From positions 1,905,501 to 1,969,500 of the forward strand of contig NZ_OY763930.1 of assembly GCF_963667685.1 (NCBI RefSeq): a stretch of 64,000 nucleotides of DNA, written 5' to 3'. The DNA is from Maridesulfovibrio sp. Lineage in GTDB: Bacteria > Desulfobacterota > Desulfovibrionia > Desulfovibrionales > Desulfovibrionaceae. Within the stretch, counting starts at the first letter, position 1, and each line of letters opens with the position of its first letter. The position numbers were made by a program, and so were the translations under genes. This document shows positions 24,949 to 34,248 of this stretch, piece by piece. Below the pieces are notes generated by a model, which worked only from the letters and a program-made list of their open reading frames with translations, did not search any database and had not been told where the DNA came from.

Positions 24949-25701
24949 CTACTTATCAATAGCCTTATTAATCTTACAGGCCGCGCAGGCTGCACCGAAT
25001 CCGTTATCAATATTTACCACAGTCACTCCGCTGGCGCAGGAAGTGAGCATGCCCAGTAGTGCTGACAGTCCTGAGAAGTTGGCCCCGTAACCTACAGATG
25101 TAGGAACGGCGATGATGGGTTGATCGACCATCCCGCCTATAACGCTGGAGAGCGCTCCTTCCATGCCCGCTATCACTATGAGCACAGAGAATCTGCGGAT
25201 TTCTTCAATTCGGTCAAAGAGACGATGAATCCCGGCAACCCCGATATCGGAGATGATTTCGGCTTTGCTGCCCAGCATGTCGCAGGTTACAAGTGCTTCT
25301 TCGGCAACATTGAGGTCTGATGTTCCGGCTGTGATTATGCCGACCGTGCCGCTGTTGTATTTAATCTCGCGGTTTTTGCAGGTCAGGGTGTTTGCTGTGG
25401 CGTTATATTTCACATGCGGCAGGCGCCCGGTGACGTACTCGGCCATTTCCGGGCTGACCCGTGTTGCGAGAACGTTATTGTGTTCGCACATGTGTTCAAA
25501 AATATCTCCGACCTGCTGCGGTGTTTTGCCTGCGCCGTAGATCACTTCCGGGAAGCCGTTCCGCAAGCCGCGGTGATGGTCGATCTTGGTGTGGCCGATG
25601 TCCTGATAGGGCAGGTCGCGCAAGCTCTCCAAGCCCTGATCCACATCCATGCTGCCTTCTTTTACGGCATTCAATATATTTTTAAGGTTGTCATTGGTCA
25701 T
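24949..25701 (-). CDS. larB: LarB, nickel-pincer cofactor carboxylase/hydrolase
   Basis: This 250-residue protein carboxylates nicotinic acid adenine dinucleotide and hydrolyses it, the first step of nickel-pincer nucleotide synthesis. LarB/PurE-like motifs are present: EVIYGAGKTPQQV, GIITAGTSDLNVAEEA, VIAGMEGALSSVIGG, and PTSVGYGANFSGLSALL. Last of three collinear genes larC-larE-larB. No larA or other known client enzyme is in the window. Confidence 0.93.
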   Translation of the reverse strand: MTNDNLKNILNAVKEGSMDVDQGLESLRDLPYQDIGHTKIDHHRGLRNGFPEVIYGAGKTPQQVGDIFEHMCEHNNVLATRVSPEMAEYVTGRLPHVKYNATANTLTCKNREIKYNSGTVGIITAGTSDLNVAEEALVTCDMLGSKAEIISDIGVAGIHRLFDRIEEIRRFSVLIVIAGMEGALSSVIGGMVDQPIIAVPTSVGYGANFSGLSALLGMLTSCASGVTVVNIDNGFGAACAACKINKAIDK

Positions 25702-25759
25702 ATTTGTGCCTCCATTGCAGGCCTCCGATGGCCTAGCGGAGCGTGGATTTGATGCGCTG

Positions 25760-25858
25760 CCGCGCTTTTGTTGAAATGATTTTGCCTCCGGCGGCTCAAA
25801 CCCTTTTTGAAAAAAGGGTTTGAGAATCCCAAAAACTTTTAACAGGGTTTCGCCGTTT
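25760..25858. repeat. Dispersed intergenic repeat
   Basis: Forward copy between larE and larB: TGCGCTGCCGCGC, TTTGCCTCCGGCGGC, AAACCC...GGGTTTGAGAATCCC hairpin, and GGGTTTCGCCG. Confidence 0.8.
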
Positions 25859-25872
25859 TATATGACAAACTG

Positions 25873-26673
25873 TTATGCTTTCATATTCAGGCTGCCCATC
25901 TGGTAGCCGCCTAAGTCCAGAGTCACGTACCTGTAGCCGAACCCTTTTAATGTGTTGTTAACATCGTATGTTTCGTTCGCCTTAATGAAATCCTGCAATT
26001 GCTCTGCCGGTATTTCGATACGCGCTATTTCACCATGATGGCGCACCCGCACGGCAGGAAAGCCCGCTTTCATGAGAAATACTTCTGCTTTTTCGACCTG
26101 TCGTAAAGCTTCGTCGGTGACTTCCGTGTCAACGGGCATACGTGAAAGCAGGCAGGCGAATGACGGCTTATCCCATGTGGGCAGATCGAATCTGCGGGAA
26201 AGTTCCCGGATTTCAGCCTTGGTCAATTCAGCTTCAACAAACGGGCTGCGTATTTCAAGTTCGCGCAGGGCTTTGATGCCGGGGCGGTAATCGCTGAGGT
26301 CGTCGATATTGGTCCCCTCAAGGACGTGTTCGACATTCCTTTGCTTAGCCAACTCCAGCAACTTGGTGAACAGTATTTTCTTGCAGGTGTAGCAGTGCTC
26401 CTGTGGATTGGTGCGCAGCTCTGCTGGAAATTCCATTTCCAGCCGCACCTGCTCCACACCCAGCTTTTGCGCAAATTCTTTTGCCTCTACCTGTTCCCAT
26501 TGCGGGACATAGGGAGTCGCGATGGAAGCCGCAATGGCTTTATCCCCAAGGGCCTGCCTGGCAGCAAGAAGCAGCAGACTGCTATCCACTCCGCCGGAAA
26601 AAGCGATAACAGCACCGCCGGTTTCAGCAAGAAAATCAAGTAATCTGTTATATTTTAAAGTCAGCTCGTCCAT
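25873..26673 (-). CDS. larE: LarE, ATP-dependent sacrificial sulfur transferase
   Basis: This 266-residue protein of the PP-loop ATPase family has SGGVDSSLLLLAA near the N-terminus (adenylation). Residues WDKPSFACLLSR contain the cysteine that corresponds to the sacrificial Cys of lactobacillus LarE, whose sulfur is donated to the pincer pyridinium. An additional CYTCKK pair lies near residue 100. I take the ATG at 26673; an upstream TTG at 26694 would add seven residues. Lies between larC and larB, with intergenic repeats on both sides. Confidence 0.92.
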   Translation of the reverse strand: MDELTLKYNRLLDFLAETGGAVIAFSGGVDSSLLLLAARQALGDKAIAASIATPYVPQWEQVEAKEFAQKLGVEQVRLEMEFPAELRTNPQEHCYTCKKILFTKLLELAKQRNVEHVLEGTNIDDLSDYRPGIKALRELEIRSPFVEAELTKAEIRELSRRFDLPTWDKPSFACLLSRMPVDTEVTDEALRQVEKAEVFLMKAGFPAVRVRHHGEIARIEIPAEQLQDFIKANETYDVNNTLKGFGYRYVTLDLGGYQMGSLNMKA

Positions 26674-26693
26674 GAAATTAACCGAAGAAAACA

Positions 26694-26820
26694 ACTAAAA
26701 GTTTTTGGGATTCTTGCACCAGCCCTAAGGCGAGCGTTCTTTCCGCGAGTCTTAGGGCTGGCGACAGTGGAACAAACCATTTTTTCAAAAAGAGTTTAAG
26801 CCGCCGGATGCAAACAAAAG
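26694..26820. repeat. Dispersed intergenic repeat with nested insert
   Basis: Reverse copy between larC and larE, with the same nested insert as 24188-24376: AGCCCTAAGGCGAGC / GAGTCTTAGGGCT hairpin followed by GGCGACAGTGGAAC. Confidence 0.8.
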
Positions 26821-26828
26821 CATCTATG

Positions 26829-28136
26829 TTAAATTTTACGAACTTTCCCGATCTGCAAATACACTTCACTCAGTGGGATTCCGTGCTGCTTTGCAAGTGC
26901 CCGGCAATCTTCTAGTTCGGGCTTTGAGCGGACGATTTTCCCATCAAGAATGGCATTTTTCATGGTCACGGTTCCAAGCGGCGTTTCCAGCTTGTCGAAT
27001 GAGATGCCTAGGACGGTTTTTTCGATATCAATGCTTTTTATGCCCAGCGTGGTGGTGTGCTTGAATATCAACCGCTTGAATTTCTCTTCGTCCTCTGCGG
27101 AGCAGAGTAGGGAAAGGGTTGTCGCGGGCCGGTTCTTTTTCATGACGATTGGTGTGAAATGCACATCCATAGCGCCGTCTTCCATGAGTTGTTCCAGCGC
27201 TGCCCCAAGCATTTCCCCGGTCATGTCGTCGATGTTGCATTGCAGCATACGAGACGGGACCATGGGCAGGGAACTGGCTTGTTCCTCAACTTTAGCCAGC
27301 TGCACCCGAAGCACGTTGGGGATTTCGTTATCCCGGTGGCCGATACCGTAAGCCGTTTTCTGCACTATCATGCGCGGTGATTCTGAAAAATTGTCTACAA
27401 GTTCGGCAAGTATGGCCGCTCCGGTGGGCGTGGTTGTCTCCTTGGGAACAGCACCCTGCGTTGTCGGCTTCCCGGCAAGAATTTCAGATGTAGCCGGGGC
27501 GGGTACGGGCATTTTACCGTGCGCACAATCGACAAATCCACCGCCCAGCTCAATGGCCGAACTCCATACCGCGTCAATTTCAAGTTCATGAAAGCAGACC
27601 GCAGCACCGACAATATCTATGATTGAATCGGTCGCTCCAACTTCATGGAAATGAACTTCGTAAAGTGTGCTGCCGTGGATTTTGGCTTCGGCTTCGGCAA
27701 CCCGTTTGAAAATGGCGAGACTGGTGGCTTTAACCTTGTTGCTGAGGCTGCTGGAGCTGATCATCTCTTCGATATCTTTCAGATTGCGGTGTTCATGATG
27801 ATGGCTGTGATTATGGTCATGGTGGCTGTGCCCATGTCCATGTCCGTGCTCGTGATGATGCCCGCAGTGAGTATGCTCTTCATGCGAATGGCCGTGAGGT
27901 TGGGTGTGCTCACCATCATGGTTGTGGTGATGTGCGTGGGCCAATTCTACATCAACGCGGGTTCCGAAAATCCCTTTGCGGGAATCACGTGAAATTTTGA
28001 GGGAGAATTCATCTTCGATTCCGAGTTTGGCAAGTTCGGTTTTGACTACTTCCGGGTCAACACCCAGATCAATCATGGCGGCGAGGTTCATGTCACCGCT
28101 GATGCCTGAAAAACAATCGTAGTAAAGTATATTCAT
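26829..28136 (-). CDS. larC: LarC, nickel insertion protein with His-rich insert
   Basis: This 435-residue protein inserts nickel into the pincer nucleotide using CTP. The family N-terminus (ILYYDCFSGISGDM), GATDSIIDIVGA and KETTTPTGAAILA are clear. Residues of about 67-117 form an extremely His-rich segment (for example HEHGHGHGHSHHDHNHSHHH), probably nickel binding or storage. The gene is a single continuous frame, unlike the frameshift-split larC1/larC2 of lactobacilli. First gene of the lar set, beginning just after a hairpin that separates it from the upstream aldo/keto reductase. Confidence 0.95.
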   Translation of the reverse strand: MNILYYDCFSGISGDMNLAAMIDLGVDPEVVKTELAKLGIEDEFSLKISRDSRKGIFGTRVDVELAHAHHHNHDGEHTQPHGHSHEEHTHCGHHHEHGHGHGHSHHDHNHSHHHEHRNLKDIEEMISSSSLSNKVKATSLAIFKRVAEAEAKIHGSTLYEVHFHEVGATDSIIDIVGAAVCFHELEIDAVWSSAIELGGGFVDCAHGKMPVPAPATSEILAGKPTTQGAVPKETTTPTGAAILAELVDNFSESPRMIVQKTAYGIGHRDNEIPNVLRVQLAKVEEQASSLPMVPSRMLQCNIDDMTGEMLGAALEQLMEDGAMDVHFTPIVMKKNRPATTLSLLCSAEDEEKFKRLIFKHTTTLGIKSIDIEKTVLGISFDKLETPLGTVTMKNAILDGKIVRSKPELEDCRALAKQHGIPLSEVYLQIGKVRKI

Positions 28137-28152
28137 TTTGGATGCCGTTTAA

Positions 28153-28180
28153 TGCGGGTGCCGTAATTCCGGCACCCGCA
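28153..28180 (-). terminator. Hairpin between aldo/keto reductase gene and larC
   Basis: TGCGGGTGCCG / CGGCACCCGCA (perfect 11-bp arms, 6-nt loop) lies 15 bp after the stop at 28196 and 17 bp before larC. The following tract on the minus strand is only weakly U-rich, so termination may be partial. Confidence 0.6.
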
Positions 28181-28195
28181 CAAAGATGGTTTATT

Positions 28196-29389
28196 TTAGC
28201 TTCTGCCTACCAGAGCGTTAACCTTGGTCTGCATATTATCCTGTTCAAAGTAGTCGACGACCCGTTTGAGCTGTTCTGGAATGGCAATGTGCTGAGGGCA
28301 ATGCTCCTCACACTGTCCGCATTCAACACACTGGGAGGCATATGCAGATTCACCTGCCATTTCTTTACTTAATAAAACGGCATACTGGTATTTTAAGTGT
28401 TCTGCTTTGTCCTTGAACATATGGGCACTGTTGAAAAGTTCAAAACAACCCGGGATTCTAACTCCAACGGGGCAGGGCATACAGTATGCGCAACCGGTGC
28501 AGGGAACCTGCATGAGTTCCTTGTACCTTGCAGACACGCGGTCCACAATAGCTAGTTCGGCATCGGTCAGGGAGTTTGCTTCCGCTTCTGCTGCAATGGC
28601 AAGGTTTTGTTTGATGTGGTCGTCATTGTTCATACCGGAAAGAACTACTGTAACTTCCGGGTGGTTCCAGACCCAGCGCAATGCCCATTCTACCGGAGCA
28701 CGCTTAATTTCGGCTTCATCAAAGATATCCTGAACACCGTCTGGTGGGGTGGGGGCGCTCAGGTTGCCTCCGCGCAGAGGCTCCATGATCATGACTGCGA
28801 GGTCTTTTGAAGCTGCGTATTTAAGCCCGGAAGTTCCGGCCTGATTCTCAGTGTCCAGAAAGTTGTACTGAATCTGGCAGAAGGTCCAGGGATAGGCATC
28901 CACAATGCGTTTGAAATCTTCGGGAACTCCGTGGAAGGAGAAGCCGGCGTATTTGATTTTGCCGGACTCAAGGGCTTTGTCCAGAAAATCCTTTATGCCC
29001 AGCTCAACGCAACGGTCCCATGAATTGCCTTCAACCGCGTGGATCAGGTAGTAGTCGATACAGTCCACGTCGAGGCGCTTGAGCTGTTCGTCCAGAATCT
29101 CGTCCATATGTTCGCGGGATTCGACCAGAAACTGAGGTAGTTTGTCCGCAATGACAACTTTTTCACGGTAGCCGTCCTTGAGAGCTTTACCTACAATAAC
29201 TTCACTTTTTCCGCCGTGATAGGGCCATGCTGTGTCAACATAGTTCACGCCGTTGTCGATACTTTCACGTATCTGGGCGATGGCTTTTTCTTCATCAATT
29301 GTTTTGCTGTCTATCATGGGCAGACGCATTGCGCCGAAGCCCAGAATGGAGAGTTCTTCCCCTGTTTTAGGAACTTTACGGTAGAGCAT
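28196..29389 (-). CDS. Aldo/keto reductase with C-terminal ferredoxin-like domain
   Basis: This protein of about 397 residues has an N-terminal aldo/keto reductase barrel (ILGFGAMRLPM; YVDTAWPYHGGKSE with the catalytic Asp/Tyr; DYYLIHAV). A C-terminal 4Fe-4S domain has two cysteine sets (CTGCAYCMPCPVG and CVECGQCEEHCPQ). Such proteins are common in anaerobes; the substrate is unknown. An in-frame ATG at 29467 would add 26 unconserved-looking residues; I chose MLYRKVPKTG. A roughly 390-bp upstream gap follows. Confidence 0.88.
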   Translation of the reverse strand: MLYRKVPKTGEELSILGFGAMRLPMIDSKTIDEEKAIAQIRESIDNGVNYVDTAWPYHGGKSEVIVGKALKDGYREKVVIADKLPQFLVESREHMDEILDEQLKRLDVDCIDYYLIHAVEGNSWDRCVELGIKDFLDKALESGKIKYAGFSFHGVPEDFKRIVDAYPWTFCQIQYNFLDTENQAGTSGLKYAASKDLAVMIMEPLRGGNLSAPTPPDGVQDIFDEAEIKRAPVEWALRWVWNHPEVTVVLSGMNNDDHIKQNLAIAAEAEANSLTDAELAIVDRVSARYKELMQVPCTGCAYCMPCPVGVRIPGCFELFNSAHMFKDKAEHLKYQYAVLLSKEMAGESAYASQCVECGQCEEHCPQHIAIPEQLKRVVDYFEQDNMQTKVNALVGRS

Positions 29390-29782
29390 ATTAGTCTTCC
29401 TTGCTTTGCATTGGTTGGTTTGTAAAAAATGCCGGTAAGTGGCGTGCGTTAAAGAGTAAGTATACATTAATCAGCCAATTCTTGATCAGACAAATATCTG
29501 AATCATAGCGGGATTGCGCTCATAAATTTATCTTATGGGTTTCTTTGTGGAGGGTATATTTCATTGCTTTGTTTTTCTGTAAGTAGGTATGGACTTGAAA
29601 TTATGGTGTTTATCTAGATAAAAGCAATATGTTGAGTTGTATAAAGCAGTATATTACGACTACGCAATATATTGTGCGTGGTTGAGGGATCTTTTAAATA
29701 CGCTCCCTGTATCCTGCGTTTGGGTATGGGATAATTTGAGATTCCCGATCATGCCAACAGATAAGATCGATATAACAATAAG
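29390..29782. other. AT-rich intergenic region, nothing recognised
   Basis: Divergent promoter region between the aldo/keto reductase (-) and the patatin-like lipoprotein gene (+). It contains several AT-rich segments and a run of related ATATTG/CAATAT words near 29626-29672, but no promoter, RNA or coding region that I can support. Confidence 0.4.
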
Positions 29783-31009
29783 ATGGATATTTCAAAAATG
29801 CGTAAAATTCTTTTAGGCAGGATTCTTTTGTTCTTCCTGCTGACGCTGGTTGCCGGATGCGGGCTGAAGCGTAACCCTATCCCGGTCGAGATGCAGTCCG
29901 ATGCCTGCCTGCCAGGTTATGATGAAGTCCGCTTTTTCGGGGATACCACCCCAAAGCATATGGATAAGGTCATGGAGAAATGGGCGGAGATGGGCAAAAA
30001 TAATCAGCTTCCCGATGAGATCAGTTTTCTGTCCTTATCCGGAGGGGGAGCGGATGGGGCTTTCGGAGCTGGATTTCTGTGCGGCTGGACCGCTCGGGGG
30101 GACCGGCCCACCTTCGGTCTGGTTACCGGGGTCAGCACCGGGGCGCTCATAGCACCCTTTGCTTTTATGGGTGCGGATTATGATCCTTTCATTGAAATGT
30201 TTTACACTACTTTCGGGACCAGTGATCTTGTACAACAGCGTTCCTATATGGAGGCAATTTCCGGCGATTCCGTTTACAGTACCAAGCCGCTGAAGGATGC
30301 CTTAAAGAGGTTTTTAAATTCTGAATTCATAGCTAAAATAGCTGTAGAGCACCGTAAAGGGCGCAGGCTCTTGATTGGTACCACCAATCTTGATGCCATG
30401 CGGCCAGTTTATTGGGATATCGGGGCGTTGGCCCAGTATGGTACTCCTGAAGCGGATCAGATTATCCGGGATGTTATCCTTGCCTCTGCTTCAGTTCCGG
30501 TGGCTTTTCCGCCGGTTTACTTCAAAGTTAAAGCGCGTGGTAAGGTCTATGATGAGATGCATGTCGACGGCGGCGTCTGTAATCAGGTTTTCTCCTATCC
30601 GCCCAGTGTCCATTTAGCGGAGGAGTTGGATAAAATCGGAGAGACAAGGAAAATAACTCTCTATGTTATCCGCAATGATGCCCTTATTACCGATGGTGTG
30701 CAGGTTGAGCCATATATCGCAGGCATAGCCGCGCGCTCTCTTGCCGGGCTGATCAGGAATCAGGGTATCGGTGATCTCTACCGCATGTATTACACCGCGG
30801 AACGGGACGGTATTGATTTTAAACTGACGTTTATACCTCCGGACTATAAGGAAAAATCTGACGAATTATTCAGTCCGGTCTACATGAGCAAACTGTTTGT
30901 TCTGGGAAAAAGTATGGCTCAATCTTCTAAGCCGTGGCATACCGCTCCGCCTTCAACCGCAGCCCGCAAAGGCCCGGATGCTATTCCGGCGGAAATCATT
31001 ATTAAATGA
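29783..31009 (+). CDS. Patatin-like phospholipase lipoprotein
   Basis: This 408-residue protein has a lipoprotein signal peptide with lipobox LVAGC (Cys near residue 26). A patatin domain follows: oxyanion loop SLSGGGADGAFGAG, nucleophile in GVSTG, and the catalytic Asp in HVDGGV. Serine-Asp dyad acyl hydrolases of this type act on phospholipids or other esters; this one should sit in the periplasm anchored to a membrane. The ribosome binding site is weak, and a start at the internal ATG (29798) would keep a good signal peptide. Isolated gene. Confidence 0.88.
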   Translation: MDISKMRKILLGRILLFFLLTLVAGCGLKRNPIPVEMQSDACLPGYDEVRFFGDTTPKHMDKVMEKWAEMGKNNQLPDEISFLSLSGGGADGAFGAGFLCGWTARGDRPTFGLVTGVSTGALIAPFAFMGADYDPFIEMFYTTFGTSDLVQQRSYMEAISGDSVYSTKPLKDALKRFLNSEFIAKIAVEHRKGRRLLIGTTNLDAMRPVYWDIGALAQYGTPEADQIIRDVILASASVPVAFPPVYFKVKARGKVYDEMHVDGGVCNQVFSYPPSVHLAEELDKIGETRKITLYVIRNDALITDGVQVEPYIAGIAARSLAGLIRNQGIGDLYRMYYTAERDGIDFKLTFIPPDYKEKSDELFSPVYMSKLFVLGKSMAQSSKPWHTAPPSTAARKGPDAIPAEIIIK

Positions 31010-31107
31010 TGTAGCTAAATCGATAAAACTTATTTATATCACAATAAATTTATACAAACCATGAGCGGTAATCCCGGCTTTAGTGCCGTGTTAACGGAGT
31101 TGCATTC

Positions 31108-32016
31108 ATGAGTAAGGTCGATGTCATAATCAGTGTCTGCGGAAAGCCTTTGCAAACTTGTCTGGCTCTTCTTTCCCTTGAACGGGCCAGCGGGCAGCAT
31201 ATCGATAAAATTTATTTTATTGAGGAAAACACGCAGACTAAAGGCATTGATGCAGGGAGCCACCAGTATGTGCTGGATGTTCTGGCGCACAAAATAGAAT
31301 ACTTTATGCCTAAGTATTGGAATTATTGCTTTCCCATTGAATGGGACCGGGTGAATGATGAGGAGTACCGCCACTCTGTACGTTACCAGTACGGCTGGGA
31401 GAAGAGTGACAAAGATTATGTTCTGATCATCCATAATGACGCAATTTTCCGTAAAGATATCATCGGGGCTATGGTCGAGGGTATTGGCGATCATGTGGCC
31501 GCCGGGCATATCGGGCAGTGCTGGTATTGCCCAGCCGCCTTTTCCGGGAAATGCACGCCGGATACCTACATGGATTATCGTCCTGATTTTCGGGAACTGG
31601 TCGAGCTGTATCGCGGTGCCCAGCCGCCGGAAGGCAAGCAGGTCCGCGCCTACCACCTTCCGCGGATGCACGAGATCTTTTTCAAGCAGCCCTGGCCCCT
31701 GCCGGAATGCCGGGTCAATGAGTGGTGCTGTCTGGTCAATATGAAAATAGCCCGCAAGATGACTATGCCTATCGGCAAGGTTACGCCTTTCGGGGCTTTC
31801 ATTAATGTGGGCAAGCAGATTCTGGATGTGGGCTGCCAATGGTTCCGGGAAATGCACCTGCGCAATAAAACATGTCTAAATTTCGACATCTATAAGTATA
31901 TGTACCACGATGTTCCTCCAACCGGACAGCCTACACTTATTGATAAAGACCGCTATCGGGATAAGGAACTGATCGCCCTTGATGTACTGCGTGATGAGTT
32001 TGATTATCCAGAATAA
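31108..32016 (+). CDS. Glycosyltransferase-like protein (GT-A-like fold)
   Basis: This 302-residue cytosolic protein starts with KVDVIISVCGKPLQTCLALL, typical of the nucleotide-sugar-binding strand of GT-A enzymes. It contains YVLIIHNDAIFRKDI, where a short acidic motif occupies the DxD position, and later a cysteine-containing region (HIGQCWYCPAAF). No close family recognised; it could be a glycosyltransferase acting on surface polysaccharide. Stands alone with a terminator directly after it. Confidence 0.55.
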   Translation: MSKVDVIISVCGKPLQTCLALLSLERASGQHIDKIYFIEENTQTKGIDAGSHQYVLDVLAHKIEYFMPKYWNYCFPIEWDRVNDEEYRHSVRYQYGWEKSDKDYVLIIHNDAIFRKDIIGAMVEGIGDHVAAGHIGQCWYCPAAFSGKCTPDTYMDYRPDFRELVELYRGAQPPEGKQVRAYHLPRMHEIFFKQPWPLPECRVNEWCCLVNMKIARKMTMPIGKVTPFGAFINVGKQILDVGCQWFREMHLRNKTCLNFDIYKYMYHDVPPTGQPTLIDKDRYRDKELIALDVLRDEFDYPE

Positions 32017-32041
32017 GGGCTGCATTTACTCATGTAATTTA

Positions 32042-32081
32042 AATCCCCGCCGGTTTACTCCGACGGGGATTTTTTGTTTTT
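32042..32081. terminator. Rho-independent terminator
   Basis: AATCCCCG (32042-32049) pairs with CGGGGATT (32064-32071), followed by TTTTTGTTTTT on the plus strand, 26 bp after the glycosyltransferase-like gene. It lies between convergent genes. Confidence 0.85.
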
Positions 32082-32793
32082 ATATCAGGTAGTGGGCCCA
32101 TAAATATGAAAGAGGCATGACCAATAACAGTGCTGGAATCATGTTCGCCACTGGGAATTGTTTGATACCACAGATTCGAAAACCAGTGGCCAGCATGATC
32201 AGGCCACCGCAGGAAGAAAAATCAGCCAGCATGTCGGGCGTTGTCAGTGGAAGAATCATTGTTGCACCTGCGAAAAGCAACCCCTGAACAATGAATTGCG
32301 GGAGAACCAGAATCCCTACAGTGAAGCCCATGGTGGAGGCGAATATGGGAGCGGTGAACAAATCAAGAATTGATTTGACGATAAGCAGTGTCGGGTCTCC
32401 GGTCATGCCCTCGGTCATAGCGCCGTATATTCCGGTTCCGCTCATGCAGAAAAGTACCAGCAGGGCCACGAATTTATCCAGAAATTCTTCCTGACCCATG
32501 TCAGCACTTGGACGGGTGAGTTTTTCAATTATCACCCGAGCCTTAGATGCGCTGTTTTGGATCAATGTTTCCAATTGGATAATTTCGCCCAGCAATGACC
32601 CGACAACCAGTGCCAGCATAACCGGGGCCAGCAATTTGACTTTAACAATCATCGCCACGCCCAGACCCATGGAGGCACAGCCGAAAACCATGGGCATACG
32701 GGTGCGTATATTGTTGTTTAGTTTCGGTCCAATAATAGCCCCGGCAACACTGCCGATTAGCAGTGCCGCTCCATTAATAATAGGTCCAGTCAT
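32080..32793 (-). CDS. DUF554 family membrane protein
   Basis: This 237-residue integral membrane protein has six or seven hydrophobic segments and begins GPIINGAALLIGSVAGAIIG. KLNNNIRTRMPMVFGCASMGLG and the Gly-rich segments match the DUF554 family (YdfK-like), whose function is unknown. It follows the DUF190 gene on the same strand after an 87-bp gap. It could be a small-molecule channel or transporter; no evidence for a substrate. Confidence 0.85.
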   Translation of the reverse strand: MTGPIINGAALLIGSVAGAIIGPKLNNNIRTRMPMVFGCASMGLGVAMIVKVKLLAPVMLALVVGSLLGEIIQLETLIQNSASKARVIIEKLTRPSADMGQEEFLDKFVALLVLFCMSGTGIYGAMTEGMTGDPTLLIVKSILDLFTAPIFASTMGFTVGILVLPQFIVQGLLFAGATMILPLTTPDMLADFSSCGGLIMLATGFRICGIKQFPVANMIPALLLVMPLSYLWAHYLI

Positions 32794-32880
32794 TTTTATA
32801 TCCTTTGATTGGTCGCCCTTTGGCAGACAAAGTCATATTGAGAGAGGTGGGTTGAATCAAATAGAGTGAAGGATTGGAAA

Positions 32881-33195
32881 TCAGGAAGTAAATCCGAATT
32901 CTGTCTTTGATTTTGTATAAAAGATGCGTTGTCCAGCTTCTTTCAGGCGTGACATTAGTCTGGCGCATTCGTCTTCGGTCACGGCCATGGTCACAAGCTG
33001 GGGTTGGTCTTCAAGATCGAAATAGTTTCCTGAGTGAAATCGTCCGTCATGGCCGAAGCCCTCTTTTCCGTTGAAGAGGGTTGCTCCGCGTATTCCTGCT
33101 TTGCGGGCTTCTTCCACAATCCAGTCCGCCAGAGGGATTCCATCCTGTTCGCGGTTTTGCTGGGTGAAAAATGTAATTAAGTAGCCGTTCATCAT
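32881..33195 (-). CDS. DUF190 family (PII-like) protein
   Basis: This 104-residue protein has the DUF190 pattern: YLITFFTQQNREQDGIPLAD, AGIRGATLFNGKEGFGHDG and a terminal ferredoxin-like strand. DUF190 proteins have a PII-like fold and often accompany fluoride (CrcB) or other channels. Pairing with the DUF554 membrane protein downstream suggests it gates or senses for that protein. Start at the first or second of two adjacent ATG codons. Confidence 0.85.
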   Translation of the reverse strand: MMNGYLITFFTQQNREQDGIPLADWIVEEARKAGIRGATLFNGKEGFGHDGRFHSGNYFDLEDQPQLVTMAVTEDECARLMSRLKEAGQRIFYTKSKTEFGFTS

Positions 33196-33287
33196 ATATC
33201 CTGTTTCTTTTAGTTTAGGCGCTAGGACAAGAGTTATGGCAGAACCGGAATCAGAACAATGATGCGGGTCACTAAAGAATAAGAATA

Positions 33288-33986
33288 TCAGATTATGAAA
33301 AAAGGACTGGATGCTGTTTCGTCCAGCTGTTCTTTATTCAGAATGCTTATGCTCCCCCGCGATTTGGATACTATTCCAGCTTCTTGTATTTTGGATATGA
33401 CTCTGGCTGCGCTTTCACGTGACGTTCCGACCATCTCAGCTAAGTCTTCGTTTGTAAGGGGGAGTTCAGAACCGATGCGGGTTGACAGCATGCTTAGAAC
33501 ATTAAGAATCCGACTTTCCACGCTTTCATCGATTAGGTCGATGATGCGTGTATATGCCCCGTCGAGAAGATTTCCCATTGTCCCCAGTATGCCCATGGCT
33601 ACAGGCGGGTTAGCTTCCACCCAGTCTCTGAATTCATGACAGGGAATAGTGATGATGGATGAATCTTCAACTACGCGGGCTGTAAAAAGTCTTTGTCCGG
33701 ATTTGAAACAGGTAATTCCATTAAGGGTCATCCCCTGTGTGGCTATCAGGTAGGTAAATGATTTTCCGGAAAGTGAGCTTTTTGACAGAATTACTTTTCC
33801 TGCCTCAACCAGACAGAAGTTATCTGACTTATCCCCGGCTTTAAAAATTAGTTCACCTTTACGGAATTCCCTGCGCTGAGCTTTAGACGCAAGTATAAGC
33901 AGTTCTTTAACTTCGGCCCGATTCAGATTTATGTCTGTCTGTAGGGCGGCAAGTATTTGTTTTGTATTGCTATCAGTTGACGACAT
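33288..33986 (-). CDS. Crp/Fnr-family transcriptional regulator
   Basis: This 232-residue protein has an N-terminal cyclic-nucleotide-binding-type beta-barrel (FRKGELIFKAGDKSDNFCLV), a long dimer helix, and a C-terminal winged helix (LPLTNEDLAEMVGTSRESAA, then VISKIQEAGIVSKSRGSISI). No cysteine cluster as in FNR is present, so it is not an oxygen-sensing FNR; ligand unknown. Divergent from the giant kinase gene, and upstream of DUF190 on the same strand with a 92-bp gap. Confidence 0.9.
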   Translation of the reverse strand: MSSTDSNTKQILAALQTDINLNRAEVKELLILASKAQRREFRKGELIFKAGDKSDNFCLVEAGKVILSKSSLSGKSFTYLIATQGMTLNGITCFKSGQRLFTARVVEDSSIITIPCHEFRDWVEANPPVAMGILGTMGNLLDGAYTRIIDLIDESVESRILNVLSMLSTRIGSELPLTNEDLAEMVGTSRESAARVISKIQEAGIVSKSRGSISILNKEQLDETASSPFFII

Positions 33987-34248
33987 ATTTTCTGGGCTCT
34001 TGAATAAAAAATATATTTATATTTTTCTAGTGGTGTTTTTAATTACGGTAAACCGTGTTCCGGCAATTTACTCGAACTATCTGTAAACTTTTATCCATAT
34101 TTGCGTGCTGAAAAAACTTTTTTGGGGTGCATTATAAGTATTAATTCATGGTTGTTTACATAAATCACGCTATTGTCTATCTTTATGGTAGTTATTTTAT
34201 TATTAATGATCAATCTCTTGATTCTTATTGCCCGGTAGGATGCACCTG

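Noticed and set aside
24188-26820. Large repeats considered as CRISPR or insertion sequence ends
   Set aside because: No regular repeat-spacer pattern and no transposase or integrase gene nearby; module order fits dispersed intergenic elements instead.
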